Assembly: GCA_033297075.1 (NCBI GenBank)
Contig: MU858133.1
Coordinates: 62,001 to 126,000, forward strand
Reading direction: 5' to 3'
DNA: 64,000 nucleotides
Origin: Rhypophila decipiens
Lineage: Eukaryota > Ascomycota > Sordariomycetes > Sordariales > Naviculisporaceae
Shown: piece after piece, positions 37,312 through 46,965 of the stretch
Layout of the letters: the number at the start of each line of letters is the position of its first letter
Numbering within the stretch: position 1 is the first letter of the stretch
Program-made: the position numbers and the translations under genes
The notes under the pieces: model-generated
The model's input: only the letters and a program-made list of their open reading frames with translations
Databases searched by the model: none
Told to the model about the DNA's origin: nothing

Positions 37312-39560
37312 CTACACCACCAGCTGCTTTTTCTTCCACAGCAAAAAGACAGCAGGAATTTGCAATGCCGAACAGACAACCAGAACAATCATCTGCCTAT
37401 TATAACCCTCGCAAAGAACTAACCTGACCTCGTCTTGCAATTCGATTGGCATGGAGCTAAGCGCCATGCCCAGCTTCAAGAGAGAGCTCAGGTCAGAGGC
37501 ACCGAGTAGCCTAGCCAGCTCGGGCCTTACATGGCTGTTGAAGACGGACGTCGCAATGGCCATTGTCACCGCGCCTCCGATCATTCTGATTTGGCTGGCT
37601 GCGCCCATGCCCACGGCTTATCAAAGCTGCCTGTTAGCCTCTGTGAAATACTGTGGATTTGGAGTCTGGTAGGACGTACCTTGATCTCGCAACTCAACAG
37701 TTTGCGGGATCAGGAGGTAGAGCAAGGTATAACTCATTCCTCCACCAAACCCAGCGAGGACCTGGAATCCGTAGATTTGGGAAGGGATGTCGGTGGTGAT
37801 AGGAAGCGTTCCCAGCAGCGCAAATCCGATGACTTGGAGACAGGACCCGGCAAAGATGACGAATATGACGGGCAGTTTCCCTTTGTTTGTTATTCCCGCC
37901 GCAAAGATGGTACCAATGGGCATGGACATGGTGAATGGCAGGATCTTCAACTCATAGTCAGCATCCTAAGAGCATTCTGAATCGAAAATGATGGCCAAAA
38001 TTACTTACCCTAGTACCTGCTTGGATGCCCGAAAGCCCATGGACGAGCTGAAATCTCTGAGGTAGCTGGAATATTGAGACAATAAGAGGACCACCTAGCA
38101 AAGTCAAGCACCTGAACGGAAGCGACTTAGTGCTGTACCTCGGGCTCAGTTACAGGGAACCAGTCAGTAGACACACTTACAGCAGTATTCCAACCATGAG
38201 ACGGTTGGTGAAAAACCTCCACGTCAGAATGGGCTCGCGCAGCCCATCTTGAAGGGTGACATATCGCTCCCATAAAAGCAAAACAACCCAGCAAATTGCC
38301 GATAACACCAATAGCGAGATGACATATGCCGATCGCCAGGGAAACCTGGCATCGGCTTCTTCAAAACCGGCAGTCAAGAAGACAACCGCCACGAGAAGAA
38401 GAAATGTCCCTGGTATGTCCACTCTCACTAGACTAGACTTGGAGGTCAACTTTTGCACCAGCCCGACCTTTTCTGCATTTCCTTGTGCTCTGCCTTGGTG
38501 TGGGAAGTCGTGCGGTAGACCGATGTGAGCAAACAGTAGGGCTGTAAGCCCGATGGGGACACTGGAAATGTGGAGACAAGTCAGATCTCATGGGCTTCAG
38601 TTGTCGCACTCTGATTGCTGCAGTTATAGATGCGGATGCTTACTTGATGATAAAAACCCATCGCCAATTTGTATTCGAGCTTATGGCACCTCCGATAATT
38701 GGACCAAGGAGCAATGCGAGTGAGGTGGCGATGGATAGCTGCGAGACGTATTTTGGATATTTCTCCTTGGGAACAAGCTCGGTGATGATGACGGTACTGA
38801 GAGAGAAACACCCGCCTCCGCCGATACCTTGGAAAGCTCGAAACGTAATACTGCGTAGTGACATGTTGGCATGGTGTTGACGGCAATGGGAGAACGCTGA
38901 CGAGGCAGAAGATGGGCAACGTACAGCTGTGTCATGGACTGCGCAGCACTGCACGCGGCCGAGAAAATAACAAAGACTATGATGGAAAAGACATAGACGG
39001 GCTTTCTGCCAAGGATATCGCTCAACTTGGCCAGGATGACAATCACAGCTTTTCGCAGACATCGAATTGTTTGCTCCTGGTTAGTCATGGCTGTACACAC
39101 TCGAGAAAAGAGGAAAAACGCACCGACGTATCCAAGCAAGTAGCTGGATATCACCCAGGCAGCATGTTCAAACCCCCCCAGATCGTCGATGATGGAGATT
39201 AATGCAGTGGTGACAATAGGGATCTCTAGGTGTACCATAAAGACAAATACTGCTAGCCTTCGGGCAAGAACAGTGATGCCGTTAGCGTATAACCACCTGA
39301 AAATATGGGGAAATACAGCAGGCGATCTGCTAGGGTGGTAAAGGGGTGAGAGGCTGTTGGGTTGCGGTGTGTTAGACTCACGAAATGGTAACGAGCCAAA
39401 ATCGGACCCCCTCAAGGTAGACGATGGTCTCTGCCTCCCTGCATTCGTCGCTCGACTCGTGTTGTTTCGCGTCACTGCCTCCAATACCTTGGTCTTCCTT
39501 CATGTTGAGCGTCTGGGGCATACCCTTCACTCCCTCAAGATCAGTTTTGTCTGTCTCCAT
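37312..39560 (-). CDS. MFS drug-efflux-type transporter of the HR-PKS locus
   Basis: Multi-exon minus-strand gene (about eight exons). The first exon is 39560-39382 (METDKTDLEG to FWLVTIS), and the second starts near 39257 (LAVFVFMVHLEIPIVTTALI) after an intron with a CTAAC branch point. Later blocks are recognisable in order: AKLSDILGRKPVYVFSI, RAFQGIGGGGCFSLSTVI, LGPIIGGAISSNTNWRWVF, GTFLLLVAVVFLTAGFEEA, and QVLAGFGGGMSYTLLYLLIP, to the C-terminal KKKQLVV at 37312. The GRK motif, the motif-C-like LLGPIIGG and 14 likely helices match fungal DHA2-type efflux pumps found in metabolite clusters. It probably exports the pathway product or confers self-protection. Inner exon borders were not all fixed. 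Confidence 0.85.
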
Positions 39561-40578
39561 ATTGCTTGAGAGTTGATGATTTGGTGGGAAAAGGGAGAAC
39601 TGCAAGAAGTTTGATGACGTCTTTGGCATGGGATAGATCTGAAAGCCCCTGTGAAGTCGAGATTTCGAGAGTCGATGTCACGAAGACCTATTATCCGTCC
39701 CAACGACCAATCGCTTTGACAACTCTTGGCAGCTATGTCCGATAGCAAGTTGATGATTAGCCGTGACATCTTGAGACCCAACTGCATAAGAGACACTGCC
39801 ATACCTTCCTAAATAAGTAAACTCTTACCTCGTCGGCACCAACATAGTAAGACAGCGCCAATCCCAATGTTTACCAAACCTGGAGGTGTTACATTCTGCG
39901 CCGTATTTCGGTGTGTTTTCACACTCATTGATCAGGATATATATGATTCCATCCGCGGTTCGTTGTTGACGCTCTCATGGTGCCCTTTAACTCATGCTGC
40001 ATCCAATCCTTGTGAACCATTCAGATCTACCATGGCGGAAGGATAAGCCGGTATACGCGGAACTGGAAGGCTGAAACTTATGTGCGCGCTTGCTTGAGTG
40101 AGGTCCTGGACCAGTGAATGACTTCCGTGGCCAAGACTGACTGTCATCCACGTCTGAGGGAACCAAGAGCTCGTCACACGAGCAGGTTCATGATCACAAC
40201 GGGCCGCGTCAAAGGACAAAATTACCGGAAAGGCGCCCATGAACGACTCGAAACTCCCGAGTCTGTCCTGCTTAATCACCTGCTTAGATTATGCTTGTTG
40301 GGGGCGAGGTCTTGCTACCCAATCTTTGACTGTTGTCCCCGGATGCCGTCTCGAACCTCGTCGCAAATATTCTCATTCCCAGTAGTCATGGCCATGGTAT
40401 TTCTCAGTAGGTACGGTGCCACGAAGAAAAGATTCAAAAGAGCCCAAGGACATTTTATTCGTGGCCACCTGCATCTTCAAAATCGTAAAGTTCGAAGCAG
40501 ATTGCCGTCTCACCAACTCCCTGCGCTTTCCGATATCGTTGCAAGTGGTTCCTATCAACAGCGTGAGAGAATATCAAC
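39561..40578. promoter_or_regulatory. Divergent intergenic region between the exporter and the seven-helix protein
   Basis: About 1 kb with no convincing coding sequence. It separates two divergently transcribed genes and should contain both promoters. Confidence 0.45.
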
Positions 40579-42127
40579 ATGAGCCTCAGCCAGATCTCTA
40601 GCCTTCCTCCTACCCAGCAGGAGGCGATCCTCAACGGCCCAGCGCTGGGGCCTCCGCCCGGTGTCCTGCCGAACCTTATTGACCCACCAAACAGAAACCA
40701 GTTCGCCAGCGCCGTGACCATCATTTGCCTAGTTACAGCTACATTTTCTGTTCTTCTTCGTGTCATTCTCCAGGTCTTTGTCATGAAGAAGGTCAGGATT
40801 ACAGACGGTAAATCCCACCACCACTCGTCCTCACGTCCTCACGTCCTTGGCATCGTGGTCCTCAGGCTTGCTAATGATCTGTCAACGAGGGCGATTACAA
40901 ACAGCATTACTTTTGATAGGATATGTATGTCAGATACTTATTGAGTTTCCACCGACCCTTGATCACAGCTGACCACCAACCTGCCAGGCAAACTTTCTTG
41001 CGTTTGTTTACTGTGTTTATCGTATAATCCACGGGACAGGCTTTTTCGTCCATCAATGGAACGTGCGAGTCAAGGACATTGCTGAGTTTGGCTATGTATG
41101 CCCGTCACCTTTGCTCATTCCCATGCAACATGTTTTTTATCTGACAATATGGACCAACGACAACGCAGGTTATCCATATGGGATCCAATCTATACGGGGG
41201 AGTGATGCTCTCCATCAAGTCCGCCGTTCTTCTCGAATGGATGCACATCTTTGTCCCACGAGGCTGGCGAAACGGTTTTTTCTGGTGCTGTGTGGCCATC
41301 CTCACTGTCAACGTCATTTTCTACATCGCCGGCATAGTGATCGAGAGCCTCTCCTGCATCCCGTATGCTGCCATATGGGATAAGACGATACCAGGCGCCA
41401 AGTGCTTGAACCGAAAGGCCCTGGATCTCACGTCTTCCATCCTCAACCTCATCATCGACCTGGCAATTCTGATTCTCCCCCATCGCGTCATCTGGCAATT
41501 GCATCTTTCGGTAACCAAGAAATTCGGTATTTCCGTCCTGTTCATTATCGGTATATTGTAGGTTCTTAGTTTCTTCCTCTAGAATTCTGGCGCTAATTCG
41601 ATTTTTACAGTGCTTGCGGCGCCGCTGCCGTTCGCATTGCCGTAACGTGGACGTATTGCCAGTCAGACGACATAACCTACACTGTCTCGGCTGTATCACT
41701 CTGGGGATTGGCCGAAGTGACAGCCGTCTTCCTCGTCCTTTGCATTCCGCATTGGCCAAAGGTTATGAAAGAGATTGGCGTCACCTCATGGCTCACGTCA
41801 TCTGTCAAGTCATTGATCGGTATAACTTCTTCCGACAAATCCGCCACAGTTGCGGTCGATAATGCCTGGAGTGCCAATGGCCCGGCTGTTGCAGTTTCCA
41901 AAGTGACTGCAGGTGGTGGGACAAACATGGAGATGACAGCATTTGACTCGAGAAGGGACTTGAATGACAGTAACGTCGAGCTCCAGGGCAGTAACGGTGG
42001 AATTGTGCAGACTATTGAGTTGTCTACAAAGTCGTCCACCGAGAACAGCGTTACCCCGTGGGATGTTGAGGATAGCTTTTACCGGCAACATCCGTGGGCC
42101 GAAAGGAAGTCAAATGTTCCTATGTAA
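40579..42127 (+). CDS. Seven-helix integral membrane protein, PTH11/fungal rhodopsin-like type
   Basis: Five exons, 40579-40807, 40905-40924, 40988-41095, 41169-41557 and 41611-42127, giving 420 residues with all phases matching. The 20-nt second exon encodes only ALLLIGY. Helices are visible at ASAVTIICLVTATFSVLLRV, ANFLAFVYCVYRI, VIHMGSNLYGGVMLSIKSAV, GFFWCCVAILTVNVIFYIAG, SILNLIIDLAILILPHRVIW and FGISVLFIIGIFACGAAAV, plus SLWGLAEVTAVFLVLCIP. The order and the ILNLIIDLAILILPHRVIW helix are typical of the large fungal PTH11-like family. The long hydrophilic tail (about 110 residues) is cytosolic. It lacks a visible CFEM domain. Such proteins are thought to sense surfaces or small molecules, but a direct role in this pathway is only suggested by position. 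Confidence 0.85.
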
Positions 42128-42980
42128 GTAACCGTTATGTGAGATTTCCCATCAAGTTCAGATAGTTGAATGCATACTTCGTTGAACAAACTTTGGGCCA
42201 AGTGTTTTGTGAATAAACTGAGCCCAAAACCTAGTAATGAAGCCAACCTTGGCACATTTCTCGAGCCTGTTGATCATACACGAATACGACTGTATGAGCC
42301 ACCAGGCTTCGTAAACAGCTCTGAAAGTGTGAGAGGACAGAATCACAGTGGTTGTCGTGTTTCATGGCATGTGAATTAATCTACGGCCCGTTACGCGTTG
42401 TTCCCGACATCACCAACCGCATACGTGTATGCAAGAGCGGGATTGGGTCGTTGGCGTGATTACCGACATGTAGGAGGGCAAACCAAAAAGTCTAGATCAA
42501 CTAATCGGTGTGCTCAGGGAACCTCGACCTTTCTATTTATCTACTGCTACCACACAGAATGTGACTCAGGGCCTTGGGCCAACAAAGCCCAAGCATGCTG
42601 CAATCTCCTGTCATGAGAGGTCAACAGGACGCCCACCAACAAACCTTGAACCGCCAGCAGCCATCACATATTTGTGCCATATACCTACACCATAACACCA
42701 ACGCCGCATCCGTCGCCAACGTGCCGACCCGGTGAAGACGTGCATTAGCCTTCCCGGTATTGTGCCCCAGCCCTACAGCGCATTTCCCTGTTTCCTTCCG
42801 TTGTGTACCGTGGGCACATATAGCAGTGACCAAACTTTTATCTCGGTCGGCAAGTAATCGCCAGTCCATCACAGTGTCGTTTCTTCACGTCGCCATCTTG
42901 CCTCCCTCCGCTCCCGCTTTAGACACCTTTCTTCTATCACCTACACGACGAGTGCTGACCTCGATTATCGATACACGACC
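42128..42980. promoter_or_regulatory. Intergenic region upstream of the P450
   Basis: About 850 bp between two plus-strand genes. No gene seen; presumably the terminator of the membrane protein gene and the promoter of the P450. Confidence 0.45.
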
Positions 42981-44806
42981 ATGGCTTCTTGGAGCGGAGG
43001 ACTCGTAATGGTGGTGGGCTATGGCTCGCTACTTGTGGTGTCTTACGTAAGGTTTCTGCTACAGCGTTTCCGCGCCCAAATTGGAGGCGGCTCAGGACTG
43101 ATGACTGGACGAGTGACAATCAGCTTTCCTTACTCTTCACCTACCGTGCCCGGTTTCACCCCCTGAGCAAGTATTCTGGCCCGAGCATAGCCAAAGTATC
43201 TGATGTCTACGGGGGATTTTATGCACTCCTGATGCGGCTTCACCTAGTCACTTACAGAGACCACATCAGGTACGGTCCGGTGATGCGCCATGGTCCTAAC
43301 AAACTCGTCTTCAACTCCGCCGCCGCACTGCAAGGTAATGTCGACACAAAACTGACCTACTCACATCTATGCTGCCTTTGTATACTCTAACTAACATGCT
43401 TTTCGATAAAAGACATCTACAACAATGACCGCGTCACTAAATCCCACGTCTACCTCCTCACTGTCAACTCCCCCGGTGTTTACAGCATCTTCAATGCCAT
43501 TGACAAGCACCAGCATCGCATTCGCCGCAAGCTCATTGGACAGGCTGTCACCGAACGCTCGATGCGCGCCTTTGAACCTACAATGACCAGCCAGATCAAC
43601 ATCTTCCTCAAGCGCCTGCTGATTTGCTCCGGGGCGAGGTCGCCACCACAACCCGTCAATATGACAGATATATGTAAACGGCTGGGCATCGACATTGTGG
43701 GGCTCTTGGCCTTTGGATACAGGCTCAATACGCAGACGAGAGCAAAGTACCAGTTTATCCTCAAGGGACTAAAAGCAGGGAACTACAAGAGCAACTCCTT
43801 TATGCAGTTCCCCTTGCTCAAGAAGCTGAGGATCGACAGTTTGTTGCATGTCCTGAGCGTGGCCCAGCGGACACGATACATGAGCATGATGGAGACGATG
43901 ATCAGCTCCAGGCTTGCGCAGGAGACCCATGCGCACAATGACTTGTACTCCTTTGTCGCCCATGACATTGATACAGGTGGAGGCGGAGGGATTAGAGTTG
44001 GACAGCTGTGGACAGAGGCCCTCTTCTTCTTTCCAGCTGGTTGGTCGTGCCTTTCCCGTTCTCCATACTCAATGTCGCAGATGACGCTAACTTGGCCGCA
44101 TTCATCATCAGGAGGCGACACAACATCTACCGCCCTCAGCGCCATGTTCTTCTACCTCTCTCGCAACCCAGACGTCTACAAGAAACTCGCAGATGAAATA
44201 CGAAGTATCTTCACATCCGGCATCGACATTCAAGGTGGTCCCAGGCTCTCCAGCTGCCGATACCTCCGCGCATGTATCGACGAAACTCTTCGCATGTCGC
44301 CTCCTGTGCCTGGAACATTATGGAGGGAACTCATCTCCGAGGAGGCTTCGAAACAAAATGCGGCACCATTCCTGGTAGACGGCCACGTCATATCGCCTGG
44401 CACCCAAGTCGGGGTGAACATCTACACTCTGCACCACAACCCCGAGTATTTCCCTGATCCGTTCGTATTCTCGCCAGAGAGATGGCTCGTGAATGACGAG
44501 AAGCAGCTCAAGAGCATGAACTCGGCATTTGCTGCATTCTCGTTTGGAGCAAGAGGCTGTGCGGGCAAGGCAATGGCCTACTTGGAGATGAGCCTCGTAG
44601 TGGCCAAGACGCTGTGGTATTTTGACTTTGAAATGGCTGACGGAGAGTTGGGTGCTACAGGTGCAGGAGTTCCAGGTCCAAGGAACTTGAGAATTGGTAG
44701 GGGGAGGCCGGAAGAGTTCCAGCTGTATGACATCTTTTCGTCGACGCATGATGGCCCGGTTTTGAAGTTTGCTTGTCGCGGAGAGCTTGGGAAAGAGCTG
44801 GACTAA
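42981..44806 (+). CDS. Cytochrome P450 monooxygenase
   Basis: Four exons, 42981-43046, 43124-43334, 43413-44039 and 44112-44806; 532 residues. The last intron is open in frame but has a CTAAC branch point, and removing it restores the canonical I-helix AGGDTTS. Other marks: an N-terminal membrane anchor (LVMVVGYGSLLVVSYLSLLF), RFHPLSKYSGP after it, the K-helix pair in DETLRMSPP, FSPERWL, and the haem loop FSFGARGCAGK with the Cys ligand. This is a microsomal class II enzyme that needs a reductase partner. Being in the HR-PKS locus, it probably hydroxylates or otherwise oxidises the polyketide. The regiochemistry is unknown. Confidence 0.93.
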
Positions 44807-44983
44807 CTTCCTCAGTACGGATCGTGGATAACTTGAACTTGGTAGATCACTGCAAAATCAAGAAGCACTCATATTATTGAGAACAAACATGTAACTGGGT
44901 CGAGGATTGGGATATGAAATGAACTATATGTGCCTTCTATGACAAATACCAGACATCAAGGGTGTTCTTTTATCAAGCAGTCA

Positions 44984-45883
44984 TCAGTATCTCTCCATGA
45001 TGTACCCCGTTTTCAACGAATCCCCCTCCTTCCAATAGCCAGCCTCCTTCAACAAAGCCAAGAGCTCTCCCTGCTTCTCCTTGGCCTGCGCAATTTCCTC
45101 CGTCTTGAACGAAATCTCGACGGTGTTCTCCCACTCCGCCCCAGTCCCCTCAGCAGCTTTGATGGGCCAAATCTCAATATCGACCTCCAAACCATTCCAG
45201 ACTCCTTCATACCGCTCTGCAAAGACTGGTCCGTAAATCCTCGACCGGCTAAGCTCATCAGTCCCCCATCCCTTCACACCACCCCAATTATCGAATGTCT
45301 TGGGAGCGGTTTTCACGAGCATACGACGACAAGTCTCTTCATCGGGTAGTTCAATCGGCCCCTGAGAACCAGACCCAGGGACGGGAATGTTCCAGTCAGC
45401 GGCCTTTTCCTTCTTCTTTTTGCTAATTGACAGTGTAAGCTTGGCATAGCCCCATTCTATCTGCGCGTCGTAGTCTCCTGATTCGGAGGCGTCAAAGCCG
45501 TCGGATGAAGCTTGAGCCAAGACAGAGTCAATGGCGGTGGATAAGACGCTGACGGGGGTGTTTGGGTCCGCGTTGTAGGTCGTCAGGGGAGATCCCACAT
45601 CGGGAAGGGGAACATCGAGAGGGACGGGATAGCGCTTTTTGTAGGTCAGCTCAATCTTCTTGGGTTCGTCTTTCATGCGCCTGATGCGAGGCGACCAGCC
45701 GGCCTGGTAGATTTTCTGGGTCTCGTCGGTGTCGAGGAATGCGACTGTCATTTGGATGGGAGTCGGCTTGGTTGAAGAGTCGGGGTTGAAAAGAGACAAG
45801 AAAGCGGGCAGCGGCTTGGACGTCGTTGGGTCGAGGACGGTCGAGGGATTGAGGAGAAGTTTAACTTCGAAGTCGGGGGTCAT
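44984..45883 (-). CDS. Conserved protein with possible CYTH-like (triphosphate tunnel) fold
   Basis: Single exon, 299 residues from MTPDFEVKLLLNP. The N-terminal E-x-K, the segment TVAFLDTDETQKIYQAGW followed by SPRIRRMKD and the strand ELTYKKRYPV recall the CYTH superfamily (adenylate cyclase/thiamine triphosphatase-like tunnel enzymes), where charged side chains line a barrel. A later Lys cluster (ISKKKKEK) and repeated Glu/Lys strands (VDIEIWPIK, TVEISFKTEE) would fit. The fold call is tentative and no reaction is claimed. There is no signal peptide. It lies tail to tail with the P450 (177 bp apart) and is probably not part of the pathway. Confidence 0.75.
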   Translation of the reverse strand: MTPDFEVKLLLNPSTVLDPTTSKPLPAFLSLFNPDSSTKPTPIQMTVAFLDTDETQKIYQAGWSPRIRRMKDEPKKIELTYKKRYPVPLDVPLPDVGSPLTTYNADPNTPVSVLSTAIDSVLAQASSDGFDASESGDYDAQIEWGYAKLTLSISKKKKEKAADWNIPVPGSGSQGPIELPDEETCRRMLVKTAPKTFDNWGGVKGWGTDELSRSRIYGPVFAERYEGVWNGLEVDIEIWPIKAAEGTGAEWENTVEISFKTEEIAQAKEKQGELLALLKEAGYWKEGDSLKTGYIMERY

Positions 45884-46452
45884 GGGGGCGGCTGGTAGGG
45901 GTTTGATTGGTGGTTAGTAACGGAAAGGGAATTCTTGAAGATAGAAAGGGGCATACTGGACGAAGTCATCGTGGGGTTCCTGCACTTGACTTGTTGATAA
46001 GCACCTGGCAGGGTTGTAAAAACACAGAGGATTTTCAGAATAAAGGTTTGAACTATTAGACTTGGAACGTGGGGAGTTCCAGTTGTTATCGCTTGCAATT
46101 GAAGTTGAAGCCAATGACCCTCGGATGAGAGGGGTTCGGGCTCTTCATATAACATATCGCCGTCAATGGTCTGGACTCGTCTAGGGCTGAAGATGACATG
46201 CATGATCGAAATAGTTTCCCGAATTGTCTCAGATTTGGTCAAATGAGCATCTTGATCAGTGGTCTGGTGGCTTGCCGCGTTCAGCTGAGCTGAAGAAGAG
46301 ACACACCACTTCACTTTAGTACAATCTATCCTGCAGGATCGAGACCTGTCTGTAATACCGGTACACTGTCAGATGGTCATATGAATAGGGACTACGTATT
46401 AGAGTACAAAAAAGTAGGTGCGTGGGTGACGAAAAGAAAGAAAGACAAATTC
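45884..46452. other. Intergenic, no gene seen
   Basis: Promoter region of the CYTH-like gene. An ORF on the minus strand (45880-46314) overlaps its leader, shows no domain and is not called. Confidence 0.45.
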
Positions 46453-46534
46453 TGGATGCACCCGGGATTGAACCGGGGACCTTTCACATACTCGCGGATG
46501 CGAAGCGAAAATCATACCGCTAGACCATGCACCC
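46453..46534 (-). tRNA. tRNA-Ala (anticodon CGC), with 10-nt intron
   Basis: Complete cloverleaf on the minus strand. The acceptor is GGGTGCA with TGCATCC (G3-T70 pair present), the D arm contains GTCTAGCGGTATGAT, and the anticodon stem is TTCGC with GTGAA. The loop TTCGCA gives anticodon CGC. The T arm is CCCGG TTCAATC CCGGG and A73 the discriminator. A 10-nt intron (46489-46498) follows position 37. The mature length is 72 nt. It is nearly identical to the tRNA-Ala(TGC) at 26061-26150 outside the anticodon and intron, and in the same orientation. Confidence 0.9.
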
Positions 46535-46965
46535 CAAGATGCTTTTGGCTCAGTTCGCAAGTGCTAATACTCTTTTCCCACCTTTGCGGGGTGCTCTCAA
46601 GAACAAAAGAGTCACCACACACCAGATAAAGAGTCCACGCATTTCGTCAGAGGCTCTGTAGTTCAGAACGTTGAACTCTGGAAGTATGAATACAGGTAAA
46701 TCACAACAGTATCTGGGGGAATCCACTGTCAGCCCTCCGGCGTGGCTACCCATTACGTCAAGTCAGGGGATCGACACAGGCTTTCCAAAGATGTAAAACC
46801 CGGGTCCCGGGCAGGCAGCAGCTGCGCCAAAAAGGCCAAATCAGGCATCTGACCCCGCTTCATCTTTCCCTCGAACACAACCTGGACATTGGGCTCCAAC
46901 GCTCCCTACGTCGCCTATCTCCAATAACTCTTCATTCTTAGCGCAACCGTTGCACACGTGACACG
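46535..46965. promoter_or_regulatory. Upstream region of the NACHT-ankyrin gene
   Basis: About 430 bp with no gene seen between the tRNA and the NACHT protein. Confidence 0.45.

Noticed and set aside
38941..38966. GCGGCCGAGAAAA, similar to the candidate cluster operator
   Set aside because: It lies within the coding region of the MFS exporter and only half of the palindrome matches.
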